A DNA stretch of 64,000 bases from Pseudonocardia abyssalis (lineage in GTDB: Bacteria > Actinomycetota > Actinomycetes > Mycobacteriales > Pseudonocardiaceae), in the NCBI RefSeq assembly GCF_019263705.2, contig NZ_JADQDK010000001.1, positions 3,906,001 to 3,970,000 on the forward strand, written 5' to 3'. This document shows, piece after piece, positions 16,567 to 24,964 of the stretch. How positions within the stretch are numbered: the first letter of the stretch is position 1; every line of letters begins with the position of its first letter. The notes under the pieces are model-generated. The model searched no databases. It was given only the letters and a program-made list of their open reading frames with translations, and was not told the origin of the DNA. The position numbers and the translations under genes were made by a program.

Positions 16567-18186
16567 CTACCCCTGCCGCTGCAGCAGCTTGCTCACCTTG
16601 CCGACGGCGGTGCGCGGGAACTCCGCGACGACCTCCAGCGCGTCGGGCATCTTGTACTCGGCGAGCCCGCGCTCGCGGAGGTGCCTGCGGATGACGCCCA
16701 GCGTGAGCGTCGACGGGTCGACGCCCTCGCGGGCCACGACGTAGGCCTTGACCCGTTCCCCCAGCACCCGGTCGGCGACACCGACGACCGAGACGTCGTG
16801 GACGCCGTCGAGCGCGAGGACCAGGTTCTCCACCTCCTCCGGCGCGACCTTCTCCCCCCCGCGGTTGATCTGGTCCTTCGACCGCCCGACGACGGTGATG
16901 TACCCGCGCTCGTCGCGGACGACGATGTCGCCTGTGCGGTAGTAGCCGTCCTCGGTGAAGCTCGCGGCGTTCAGCTCGGGCGCGCGGTAGTAGCCGCGGA
17001 TGGTGGACGGGCCCCGCGTGAGCAGGTGCCCGGGCGACCCGGGGGTGACCGGTGCGCCGTCGTCGTCGAGGACGAGGAGCTCGTCGCCCGGCGAGACCGG
17101 CCGGCCCTGGCAGTTCGCCTTCGTCTCCTCGTCGACGTCGAGCCGGTTGTAGTTCACCAGGCCCTCGGCCATCCCGAACCCCTGCTGCAGGATCGCCCCG
17201 AGCTCGGGGGTCACCCGCCGGGCCGACTCGGCGCTGAGCTTCGCCCCGCCGACGTGCAGGCTCTCGAGACTCGACAGGTCGTGGTGCTCCCGCAGCGAGG
17301 AGTTCAACCACGCGAGCAGCAGCGGCGGGACCACCGACGCCTGCGTGACGCCGTGCCGCTCGATGAGGGGGAAGACGGTGTCCGGGCTGCCGTCGGGCGC
17401 GAGCACGACGGTCCCCCCGGCCTGCAGGACACCGAGGAAGCCCGGCGACCGCACCGACATGCTGTGGCAGATCGGCACCGCGATCAGCTGCACGGAGTCG
17501 GCCCCGATCCCGCAGAGCGGGATGCTCAGCCGTACCGAGTGCCCGTACGTCTCGTGCGTGTGCGGGATCAGCTTGGGGCGCCCCGTCGTGCCGCCGGAGG
17601 TCTGCAGAAGTGCGACGTCCTGCGGCGCCGATCGGCGCTCGTGCGCGACCGGGGCGTGCTCGAGCAGGCGGTCCAGCACCGCGCCCGCACCGTCGGCGTC
17701 CAGTACGACCGTCCGGAGACCGGGGTGGGCCGCCGTCAGCTCGGCCGCCAGTGCGGCGAGATCGGTTCCGGCGTGCGTCGCGACGGTGACGTAGGCGCGG
17801 GCCCCGGCGTGCTCCACGAACTGCTCGATCTCCGTGCGCCGGTGGGCCGCGGGCGCGAAGATCGGGACGGCCCCCAGCTCCCAGATCGCGTAGACGAACA
17901 CGATGAACGCGGGCACGTTCGGCAGGTGCACCACGACCCGGTCGCCCCGTCCGACGCCGAGGTCGGCGAGACCCCCGGCGACGCGCAGGACGCGGTCGCC
18001 CAGCTCGCCGTAGGTCAGGGCCTCGTCGCCCGCGACGACCGCGGTCCGCTCCGGGTGGCGGCCCACCGAGGCGAAGAGCGGCTCCGGGAGCGTCTCGTCG
18101 GTCCAGTGCCCGTCGCGCCGGTACCTCCCGGCGACGTCGACGGGGTAGGGCACGAACCCATCGGTCACGAGTGGTTCCGGCGTCAC
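16567..18186 (-). CDS. Stand-alone acyl-AMP ligase of the EntE/DhbE/MbtA aryl-acid family
   Basis: 539 residues, starting GTG that overlaps the panD stop (TAGTG). It has the N-terminal FVPYPVDVAGRYRRDGHW that marks 2,3-dihydroxybenzoate/salicylate-AMP ligases, the P-loop LLQTSGGTTGRPKLIPHTH (~190-208), YRTGDIV, and the C-terminal catalytic Lys in GKVSKLLQ. EntE-type enzymes usually have H-N-F/Y-P-L-S-S-P at the aryl pocket. Here it reads H-S-M-S-V-R-S-P, replacing the Asn that binds the aryl hydroxyl and placing Arg where Ser or Cys normally sits. The substrate may therefore not be DHB or salicylate. No aryl carrier protein and no DHB or salicylate synthesis genes are in the window. Confidence 0.85.
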   Translation of the reverse strand: MTPEPLVTDGFVPYPVDVAGRYRRDGHWTDETLPEPLFASVGRHPERTAVVAGDEALTYGELGDRVLRVAGGLADLGVGRGDRVVVHLPNVPAFIVFVYAIWELGAVPIFAPAAHRRTEIEQFVEHAGARAYVTVATHAGTDLAALAAELTAAHPGLRTVVLDADGAGAVLDRLLEHAPVAHERRSAPQDVALLQTSGGTTGRPKLIPHTHETYGHSVRLSIPLCGIGADSVQLIAVPICHSMSVRSPGFLGVLQAGGTVVLAPDGSPDTVFPLIERHGVTQASVVPPLLLAWLNSSLREHHDLSSLESLHVGGAKLSAESARRVTPELGAILQQGFGMAEGLVNYNRLDVDEETKANCQGRPVSPGDELLVLDDDGAPVTPGSPGHLLTRGPSTIRGYYRAPELNAASFTEDGYYRTGDIVVRDERGYITVVGRSKDQINRGGEKVAPEEVENLVLALDGVHDVSVVGVADRVLGERVKAYVVAREGVDPSTLTLGVIRRHLRERGLAEYKMPDALEVVAEFPRTAVGKVSKLLQRQG

Positions 18187-18599
18187 TACAGGCTCCGCGA
18201 GGAGACCTGGTCGACCGCGCCCGGGACCGGCTCCGCGGGATCCTGCCCGAGCGCGACGATCCGGTTGTCCGCGTCGACGTGCACGATGCGCGGCTCGTGG
18301 GTGAGCAGCTCGTCCTCCTGCGCGAGGAGGTACGACATGATGATGACCAGGTCACCGGGGTTCACCAGGTGCGCGGCGGCGCCGTTGATGCAGATGCCGC
18401 CCGAGCCCGCGGTGCCCGTGATGACGTAGGTCTCGATGCGGGAGCCGTTGGTGATGTCGACGACCTGCACCTTCTCCCCCTCGACCAGGCCCGCGGCCCG
18501 GACGAGGTCCTCGTCGATGGTGATCGAGCCGACGTAGTGCAGGTCGGCCTGGGTGACGGTCGCGCGGTGGATCTTGCTGCCGAGCACGGTGCGGAGCAT
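18186..18599 (-). CDS. panD: Aspartate 1-decarboxylase (makes beta-alanine)
   Basis: 137 residues from ATG 18599 behind GAGAGAGG. It is a clear Pan[21 protein letters not shown], self-cleavage site Gly24-Ser25 (HYVGSITID) that generates the pyruvoyl cofactor, conserved Lys9, and NGAAAH downstream. It converts L-aspartate to beta-alanine in the cytoplasm. PanD normally sits with panB/panC for pantothenate. Here it lies between mbtH and an acyl-AMP ligase in a siderophore locus whose second A domain carries a beta-alanine-like code, so it most likely supplies beta-alanine to the siderophore. Whether the genome has a second, housekeeping panD cannot be seen here. Confidence 0.95.
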   Translation of the reverse strand: MLRTVLGSKIHRATVTQADLHYVGSITIDEDLVRAAGLVEGEKVQVVDITNGSRIETYVITGTAGSGGICINGAAAHLVNPGDLVIIMSYLLAQEDELLTHEPRIVHVDADNRIVALGQDPAEPVPGAVDQVSSRSL

Positions 18600-18618
18600 C
18601 GAACGGCCTCTCTCGAAA

Positions 18619-18858
18619 TCAGCTGGGGGTGGACTCGTACCGCGCGATGGCGTCGCGCAGGGACTTCGGGCGCAGGTCGGTCCAGTTCTCGTCGATCCAG
18701 GCGAGGACCTCCTGGCGCCGGCTGCCGTCCGGACCACCGTAGGCGACGGTCCATCCGTCGGGAACCGGCTTGAACGTCGGCCAGAGCGAGTACTGCTCCT
18801 CGTGGTTGACGAGCGCGTAGAAGCTGCCCTCGTCGTCGTCGAACGGGTTCTTCGCCAT
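18619..18858 (-). CDS. MbtH-family NRPS accessory protein
   Basis: 79 residues, ATG 18858 behind GGAGGAG. It has the family signature [19 protein letters not shown] and the C-terminal [11 protein letters not shown]. MbtH proteins bind A domains and are often needed for their folding and activity. It should serve the NRPSs at 1 and 1939. It is the first gene of the operon mbtH-panD-ligase-MTHFR-like. Confidence 0.96.
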   Translation of the reverse strand: MAKNPFDDDEGSFYALVNHEEQYSLWPTFKPVPDGWTVAYGGPDGSRRQEVLAWIDENWTDLRPKSLRDAIARYESTPS

Positions 18859-19335
18859 CGTCGTCTCCTCCGGTCGTCTCGCGTACGGCGGTCGGCCGCA
18901 CGTGCGTGCAGGCGTTCTGGATGGGCGGCGGCGCACGGGGCCCGGCCGCGCGCACGGAAGCAGCCGGCGGCAGCGGTGAGCCGGGCCCGTGGCCGTGCTC
19001 GACCCCCGGGCGCACCGGGACCGGCCGGTCCCCGTCCCGCGGGTACCGGCCCCGTCAGGTCGTGCGGATCACCGGCGGACAGGCCCCCCGGGGCCGGGTG
19101 GCGCCCCGTACGCGGAGGTCACGAGGGGAGCTGCGGCGCCGTCGATCGGCGGGCGGAGGCTCCACGTCGCGCGCCTCGACGGCGATCGCCGGGCCGGCGT
19201 CGGTGGGCCCGAACCCGATGGTGTCGACGCGGCGCGCATCCGTCGCATCCTGCACAGGCATCGTCCGCGAACCCTTCTTCCTCGCCCGGGCGAGCGAGCT
19301 CCTGAGGCATCCTGCAATGACAGTAGCAGGCAGAG
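18859..19335. other. Intergenic stretch, no convincing gene
   Basis: About 480 bp between mbtH and the iron box. Short open frames exist on both strands but none has a recognisable product or good ribosome site. If mbtH is transcribed from the box at 19336 its leader would be unusually long; otherwise its promoter lies in this stretch unseen. Confidence 0.6.
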
Positions 19336-19354
19336 TTAGTTGAGGCTAAGTTTA
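19336..19354. promoter_or_regulatory. Iron box upstream of the siderophore ABC ATPase
   Basis: TTAGTTGAGGCTAAGTTTA matches the iron-box consensus at 14 of 19 positions, 47 bp before the ATPase start. It may also control the leftward mbtH operon. Confidence 0.75.
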
Positions 19355-19401
19355 TTCAGGACCCGCGCGGCACCGCCCGCCACGACGTAGGAGAACCTCG
19401 A

Positions 19402-20271
19402 TTGCCGGACGCCATGCCGTCGCACACCCTCCCCCACGCCCCTGACGGCGAGGCGTCGTCGACGGCCGTCGACGACGTCCGGTTGCGGGTCGACTCCGCG
19501 ACCCTGGGCTACGACCGGCGGGTGATCTCGCGGTCCCTCAGCGTGTCGATCCCGGACGAGTCGTTCACGGTGATCGTCGGACCGAACGCGTGCGGCAAGT
19601 CCACCCTGCTGCGTGGCCTCTCCCGACTGCTCAGGCCCAGCGCCGGTCAGGTCGTCCTCGACGGGACCGACATCCACACGTACCGGGCCAAGGAGGTCGC
19701 CCGGCGCATCGGGCTCCTGCCGCAGTCCTCGATCGCGCCCGACGGGATCACCGTCGCCGACCTCGTCTCCCGTGGCAGGTACCCCCACCAGCGACTGATC
19801 CGGCAGTGGACCGACACCGACGAGCAGGCCGTCCTCCACGCGATGGAGGCGACGTCCGTGAGCGGGCTGTCGACCCGGCTCGTCGACGAGCTGTCCGGCG
19901 GGCAGCGCCAGCGGGTGTGGGTGGCGATGGCCCTCGCGCAGGAGACCGGCATCATGCTGCTCGACGAACCGACGACGTTCCTGGACATCACCCACCAGAT
20001 CGAGCTGCTCGAGCTCTTCACCGACCTGCACCTGGCCGGGCGGACCCTGATCGCGGTCCTGCACGACCTCAACCACGCCGCGCGCTACGGCACCCACCTG
20101 ATCGCCATGAAGGACGGGGCCGTCGTCGCCGAGGGCGCTCCGTCGGACATCGTCACCGCGGAGCTGGTGGAGGAGGTCTTCGGGCTGCGCTGCCTCGTCG
20201 TGGCCGACCCGGTCACCGGCTCCCCCGCGGTCGTGCCCCTCGGTCGGGACCGGCCGCGGGGCAGGGCCTGA
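19402..20271 (+). CDS. Ferric-siderophore ABC transporter ATPase (FepC/FecE-like)
   Basis: 289 residues. Walker A GPNACGKSTLL, signature LSGGQRQRVW, Walker B IMLLDEPTTFLD and the H-loop VLHDLNHA are all intact. It should power the importer formed by the permeases at 13414 and 14460, 4 kb away. The TTG start is preceded by GGAG at 7-8 nt spacing; ATG 19414 is an alternative with poorer spacing. An iron box lies upstream, so the whole importer is predicted to be iron-repressed. Confidence 0.95.
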   Translation: MPDAMPSHTLPHAPDGEASSTAVDDVRLRVDSATLGYDRRVISRSLSVSIPDESFTVIVGPNACGKSTLLRGLSRLLRPSAGQVVLDGTDIHTYRAKEVARRIGLLPQSSIAPDGITVADLVSRGRYPHQRLIRQWTDTDEQAVLHAMEATSVSGLSTRLVDELSGGQRQRVWVAMALAQETGIMLLDEPTTFLDITHQIELLELFTDLHLAGRTLIAVLHDLNHAARYGTHLIAMKDGAVVAEGAPSDIVTAELVEEVFGLRCLVVADPVTGSPAVVPLGRDRPRGRA

Positions 20272-20938
20272 GCGCCCGGGCGCCCGAGCCGGCGGGCCGC
20301 GGACGACCCGGCGCCGGGGAACCTGCCGCGCAGGTGGTCGGCCGCCTCCACCCCCGGGATCAACCGGTGGACCCGTTGACGCCGAGGGCGAGGTCCCAGT
20401 GGCCCACCCGTTCCCGGCGAGGCCCACCGTGACCAGGCCCATCCCTTCCAGCCGGTGCGCCATCTCCGGGCCACCGACGTCCGGCGGGCGCAACCCGAGG
20501 CTCTCGACGAACGCCGCCGCACCCGCCTCGGCCTGCGCATGACCTTGCCCGCGAGGGCGTCCCCGTACGACAGGGCCGTGGCGACGATGTCCCCGGCCGG
20601 GACGGCAGCCCACCTGCCGGCCGCCGCGCCGTTGCCCAGAGCCTCGGCCGGGTCGTCGACCCTGGACCGTGGACGACCGGCCCCGGCGAACCGGTCCCCC
20701 GGTCGTCGATGCGATCCACCCGCACACCCACTCGTGCGCAGCAGCGAGTACCGACGGCCCGGGCGGTGGGGTCCATCCACACACCGACGAACGAGCCGGA
20801 CGCGACGGCCGTCGGGACGCCGTCTGCGTGGCGCCTACGGCGATCACGGCGCCGGGGTAGCTCCGGAGGCCCGTCGCGGCGCGTCGGCAGCGGTCGGATC
20901 GGCCAGGATCGACGTCTGGCCGTCGGTCGCGACGGCGG
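20272..20938. other. Gene-poor stretch, possible degraded coding sequence on the minus strand
   Basis: No intact gene is recognised in ~665 bp. On the minus strand, protein-like phrases appear in two frames (VPAGDIVATALSYGDALAGKVM near 20560-20620, then AAAFVESLGLRPPDVGG near 20460-20520), which would fit a frameshifted remnant of one gene. I cannot name the family. Confidence 0.4.
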
Positions 20939-21757
20939 TCACCGTCCGCCCGCCAGGAACTCCCGGGTCAGGGCCCCGAGGCGCGTCGGGACCTCGAACT
21001 GCAGCAGGTGCCCGCAGTCCGCGAAGAGGTGCAGGTCCGCGCAGGGAAGATGCTCGGACAGGAAGCGGCTCGCCGCGGGCGAGATGGTCCCGTCGTCCTT
21101 CCCGTGCACGGCGAGCACCCGATGGGTGACAGCAGCGAGCACCGACCCGTCGTAGACGGGCGCGGGATCTCCCGCGGCCGTCGCCGCCTGGAACGACCGC
21201 CGGACCTCGGGCCGCGCCGCGACGGTGAAGCGCTCGCCGACGTAGTCGTCGATGCCGTCGACGTCACCGCGGGACAGCTGCGCGGCCACCAGTGCGCGCA
21301 TCGACGCCTCGCCCGGATCGTCGTAGAAGCCGGTCAGCTTCCTCAGATCGGCCTTCACCGGCGTTCCACCGGCCGCCAGCAGGACCACCCGCCCGATCCG
21401 CTGCGGGGCGCGGAGGACGAGCTCGAGCGCCACCCGTGCGCCGTAGGAGTGTCCGACGAGGTGGGCCCTGTCGATCCCGAGTTCGTCCAGCAGCGCGACC
21501 ACCGCGTCGACGCGCCGCGCGAACCACGGTCCCGGCCCGGCGGGCAGGTCCTCGGGGTGGCTGCTCCGGCCGAACCCGACCAGGTCGGGCACGAGACACC
21601 GGTACGTCGCCAGGCCGGGCAGGATCGGCCGGAAGCTCAGTGCCCCGGTGGCCCCCGGCCCGGTCCCGTGCAGGAGCAGCAGCGGTTCTCCCTGCTCGTC
21701 CCCGGCTGTCGCGAGGTGCGTGGTGTCCGGGCCGGTGGCCAGGTCCCGCGTCTCCAC
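20939..21757 (-). CDS. Alpha/beta hydrolase, meta-cleavage-product hydrolase type
   Basis: 272 residues from GTG 21757, which overlaps the stop of the preceding gene (TAGTG). Oxyanion motif LLLHGTGPGATG, nucleophile Ser104 in GHSYGA, Asp in HGKDDGTIS and His in DCGHLLQFE give a complete triad. The pattern resembles C-C bond hydrolases such as MhpC, XylF and HsaD that cleave extradiol ring-fission products. With the dioxygenase at 22515 it forms an aromatic meta-cleavage module; the exact substrate is unknown. Confidence 0.88.
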   Translation of the reverse strand: METRDLATGPDTTHLATAGDEQGEPLLLLHGTGPGATGALSFRPILPGLATYRCLVPDLVGFGRSSHPEDLPAGPGPWFARRVDAVVALLDELGIDRAHLVGHSYGARVALELVLRAPQRIGRVVLLAAGGTPVKADLRKLTGFYDDPGEASMRALVAAQLSRGDVDGIDDYVGERFTVAARPEVRRSFQAATAAGDPAPVYDGSVLAAVTHRVLAVHGKDDGTISPAASRFLSEHLPCADLHLFADCGHLLQFEVPTRLGALTREFLAGGR

Positions 21758-22509
21758 TACCGGTCCACCAGGGCTCGGTGGTACATCGCGAGGGTGCGGT
21801 CCCACGACGTCGACGCCGCGTGCTCGTCGTAGGACGGGAGTCGCGGGAACATGAACCCGTGATCGGCCCCGTCGAAGACCTCGACGGTGGCGTTCACCGT
21901 CGGCCGGGCCAACTCCTGACGCAACGGCTGGTTGAGTTCGAGCGACGCGAGGGTGTCCGCCGCCCCGAAACCGACGAAGAGCTCGGCGGAGATGTCCCCC
22001 ACGCTCCGGTGCGGCGAATCCGGATCGTCGGTGACGCAGAACGACGGGTGCATGGCCGCGCCGGCGGCGAACCCGTCCGGATCGGCCGCGAGCAGGCGGA
22101 ACACCAGGCGCGCACCCACGCAGAAGCCCATGGCCGCCTTGGCGCCGACGCCGGCGGCGGGGTCCTTCGCGATGAGGTCGAGCATCGCGGCCGTGTCGGC
22201 CAGCACCTCGACGTCGTCGAGGGAGCCGACCGCTGCCATCAACCGCTCGAACTCCGGCGAGCCCGGCCCCCGGCCGATCCCGGCCATGTCGAACGAGATC
22301 CTGGGCCCGATCCGGTGGTAGAGATCAGGGAGGACCGCGTAGTAGCCGGCGTCCGCCAGTCTCCTGGTGACGTCGTGGATGTCCTCCCGCAGGCCCGGCC
22401 CGTCGTGGTAGACGACGACCACGGGAGACGGGCCGTCCCGCTCGGGGTGGCGGATGGTGACGGACATGGGTCCGTCGGCGGTTCGGACGACCTCGTCCTT
22501 CTCGATCAT
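21757..22509 (-). CDS. Dienelactone hydrolase family protein
   Basis: 250 residues, ATG 22509. It has the dienelactone hydrolase pattern with Cys130 nucleophile in GFCVGAR, Asp in GAADTLASL and His in DGADHGFM. The family opens lactones such as dienelactone in ring-cleavage pathways, though many members have other esterase roles. It sits between the extradiol dioxygenase gene (5 bp upstream) and the C-C hydrolase gene (1 bp overlap), so it belongs to the same transcript. Confidence 0.88.
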   Translation of the reverse strand: MIEKDEVVRTADGPMSVTIRHPERDGPSPVVVVYHDGPGLREDIHDVTRRLADAGYYAVLPDLYHRIGPRISFDMAGIGRGPGSPEFERLMAAVGSLDDVEVLADTAAMLDLIAKDPAAGVGAKAAMGFCVGARLVFRLLAADPDGFAAGAAMHPSFCVTDDPDSPHRSVGDISAELFVGFGAADTLASLELNQPLRQELARPTVNATVEVFDGADHGFMFPRLPSYDEHAASTSWDRTLAMYHRALVDR

Positions 22510-22514
22510 CTCTG

Positions 22515-23468
22515 TCACCTGGCCGTTTCTCGGGTGAGTGCTGTGGTGATCCCGAAGCTGATGATCCATTCGGGAACCGGCTGGTAGAACGACGACTCGG
22601 TCCGGTAGTGCCCCGCGGCCTGCAGTGCGGCGTGCGCGGCGATCCACGACCGCACCTCGTGGACGGAACTGCCGCCCTGTTCGCCGAGGCGTTCGACGGT
22701 GACCGTGTCGAAATGCGCGAGATCACCGATCTCGAGGTGCCGCAGGATCTCCCGGTCGAGTTCGGGGTTCAGCGGCATGAGCGGGGAGTCGCCGCGCGCG
22801 AACGCCTGACCTGCCTCGTACACGGCCTTCTCGCGGGCCTGCTGCTCGGCGGGGGTGCGGCGCCGGTCCACCAGATAGGCGGCGGCCTCCGGTGACGCCT
22901 CGCGCAGCCGCGGGATGGGCACGTCGTGGGACAGGCCGCCCGAACCGACGAGCAGCACCTTCCGATCCAGCAGCCCGGCCCATTCCCCCACGGCGTGTCC
23001 GAGGCGCCGGATCCTCCGCAGCGGCCCCAGCGGCTCGGCCACCGAGTTGATGAAGATCGGGATCATGGGCCTCGCCGTACACGAGCCGAACAGGATGTCC
23101 AGCGGCTGCGAGATGCCGTGGTCCACGACCATCTTCTCGGACATGGCGACGTCCAGGTCGGCCGCAAGCAGGTGGACGATCAGGTCGTCGGCGAGCGCCC
23201 GGGGCACGTCGAGGTCACCGGCGCTCGTGCCGTAGTCGCCGATGGCCGTCGCCGCGGTCCCGACGCAGAAGGGCGGCATGAGCTGGTAGCGGAAGCCCTG
23301 GTAGTGGTCGGGTCCGAAGACGACGACGAGATCGGGCTCGAAGGCGTCGACGAACTCCCTCGCACCGCGCAGCGCGTCGTCCACGCGACGCCTGACGGAC
23401 TCGCCCGGATCGGCGGTCCACAGCAGCGGGGTGTGCGACATGCAGCACAGCGCCAGGTCGGAGGCCAC
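22515..23468 (-). CDS. Class III extradiol ring-cleavage dioxygenase, MhpB-like
   Basis: 317 residues closely following E. coli MhpB (2,3-dihydroxyphenylpropionate 1,2-dioxygenase). It shows CCMSHTPLL at the start, FGPDHYQGFRYQLMPPFC, His117 in VVDHGISQPL and His181 in GSGGLSHDVP, corresponding to the two catalytic His of MhpB. It is expected to open a catecholic ring next to the hydroxyls using Fe2+ and O2. Substrate is inferred only to be a catechol derivative. It lies 2 bp after the luciferase-like oxygenase and ahead of two hydrolases in one operon. Confidence 0.92.
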   Translation of the reverse strand: MASDLALCCMSHTPLLWTADPGESVRRRVDDALRGAREFVDAFEPDLVVVFGPDHYQGFRYQLMPPFCVGTAATAIGDYGTSAGDLDVPRALADDLIVHLLAADLDVAMSEKMVVDHGISQPLDILFGSCTARPMIPIFINSVAEPLGPLRRIRRLGHAVGEWAGLLDRKVLLVGSGGLSHDVPIPRLREASPEAAAYLVDRRRTPAEQQAREKAVYEAGQAFARGDSPLMPLNPELDREILRHLEIGDLAHFDTVTVERLGEQGGSSVHEVRSWIAAHAALQAAGHYRTESSFYQPVPEWIISFGITTALTRETAR

Positions 23469-23470
23469 GG

Positions 23471-24607
23471 CTAGACCGACAGAGAGTGCAGAGCGGGTAC
23501 CACGTGCTCGCCGTAGAGCTGGTAGGAGCGCATGGTCTGCTCCTTGGTGAGATTGCCGAACGACCCCCAGTTCAGGAAGTTCCCGCAGCCGATCGTCTCC
23601 ACCTGGTCGACGATCTGGTCCCGGACCGTCGCCGGCGTCCCGACGCAGATCGCCCCGATCCCGACGAGGGCGTCGAAGGAGACGTCGTCACCGGCGAACG
23701 GCCGGAAGAACGACTGGTAGTGCTCGTAGCCGGCGGGCACGTTGTCGAGGTCGCTGAACACGGCCGCTTCCTTGAAGGCGGCGAACAGGGCGTCGAAGGC
23801 CGGTTCGGCGAGATCGCGCGCCTCCTGCTCGGAGTCGGCGATGAACACGTTGCGGCACACGCCCATGTCGGTGGGCTCCGCATCGCGACCGGCATCGGCG
23901 GCGGCCTTCTTGTAGCCCTCGAAGATCGTCCGCATGTTCTCGGTCGGGGAGAAGACCGAGGTGAACTTGAAGTTCTGTCGGGCCGCCCACGCCACGGTCT
24001 GCGGGCTCAGCGCAGTGACCCAGATCGGCAGCTCGGGGCGCAGCGGTCGGGGCCAGATGCCGACGTTGTCGTAGTTGTAGAACTCCCCCGTGAACGTGAA
24101 GGTGGGTTCCTTCCACGCGGACTGGATGAGCGCGACCGATTCCTCGAACCGTGCGCGGGTCTCCTCCATCTTGACGCCCTCGCGGATGAACTCGGGCTCG
24201 TCGACCCCGCGCCCCATTCCGATCTCGAGCCGACCACCGGTGAGGTGGTCGAGCATCGCACCCTCCTCCGCGAGCCGGCGCGGGTTGTGGAAGGCGGTGA
24301 TGTTCGCCATCACACCGATGTTCATCCGGCTCGTCCGTTGAGCCAGCGTCGCCACGAGCAGGTTCGGCGACGGGCTGATGCTGTACGGCGTGAAGTGGTG
24401 CTCGGAGAAGAACACGCCGTCGAAACCGTAGTCCTCGGCGGCGACCCAGGAATCCAGCTTCCAGTCGTAGAGCTCCTTGCACAACTGCGGGTCGAACTTC
24501 GCCGGATCCTGGTCGTACGGGTAGCTGAAGATCTCGAAAAGCCAGGACTTGACCACTGGGGACTCCGTCCACGTCGACACACGGGCCTGCCTTGTTTCCG
24601 CGTTCAC
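23471..24607 (-). CDS. Luciferase-like (LLM) flavin-dependent monooxygenase
   Basis: 378 residues of the bacterial luciferase superfamily. It shows GFDGVFFSEHHFTPYSISPSPN, the GRLEIGMGRGVDEPEF phosphate-binding region, and a C-terminal TPATVRDQIVDQVE. Such enzymes use FMNH2 from a partner reductase to hydroxylate or otherwise oxygenate their substrate. No flavin reductase is adjacent here; one lies at 38032. First gene of the operon LLM-extradiol dioxygenase-DLH-hydrolase, so it may prepare the catechol. The substrate cannot be told. Confidence 0.88.
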   Translation of the reverse strand: MNAETRQARVSTWTESPVVKSWLFEIFSYPYDQDPAKFDPQLCKELYDWKLDSWVAAEDYGFDGVFFSEHHFTPYSISPSPNLLVATLAQRTSRMNIGVMANITAFHNPRRLAEEGAMLDHLTGGRLEIGMGRGVDEPEFIREGVKMEETRARFEESVALIQSAWKEPTFTFTGEFYNYDNVGIWPRPLRPELPIWVTALSPQTVAWAARQNFKFTSVFSPTENMRTIFEGYKKAAADAGRDAEPTDMGVCRNVFIADSEQEARDLAEPAFDALFAAFKEAAVFSDLDNVPAGYEHYQSFFRPFAGDDVSFDALVGIGAICVGTPATVRDQIVDQVETIGCGNFLNWGSFGNLTKEQTMRSYQLYGEHVVPALHSLSV

Positions 24608-24964
24608 GGTTCACGAACTGCAGGATGCGTGATTCACGCTAGGACTGACCCACGCGCTCGACCAGCCGATCCTCGCTGGGCTCCGTCCGCTTTCCGCGCC
24701 CAGAAGTCCGCTGCGAGAGCAGCGACGACATCTCATGGCCCACCGGCCGGACATGTCGTTTCGAACAGTCGGCGCGGTACCTCCGCAACGTCGCCGAGAA
24801 GGTCGTGCCTGCAGCCAGGTCCTTCTGAGCATCGTCAGCGACAGCCGGATGCTCGGCAGCGGAAACCGGCTCCCACTGCCCTACCCGGACCTTAGGATGG
24901 TCGGGCTCCGAGCACCGGCGACGGCCGGCCCGATGCCGTGACGAGCAGGGGAGGTGATCGCGCG
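24608..24964. promoter_or_regulatory. Divergent promoter region of the aromatic-catabolic operon and its AraC regulator
   Basis: About 357 bp with no gene. It must hold the promoters of the leftward oxygenase operon and the rightward AraC regulator. A partial palindrome with GTTC/GAAC ends and repeated TTCACG lies near 24600-24640; I see no clear -35/-10. Confidence 0.5.

Noticed and set aside
16681..18429. 582-codon plus-strand frame opposite the ligase
   Set aside because: No domain; the minus strand encodes a full EntE-like ligase and PanD.
19055..19317. Small minus-strand peptides upstream of mbtH
   Set aside because: Short, Arg/Pro-rich, no ribosome site and no recognisable family.
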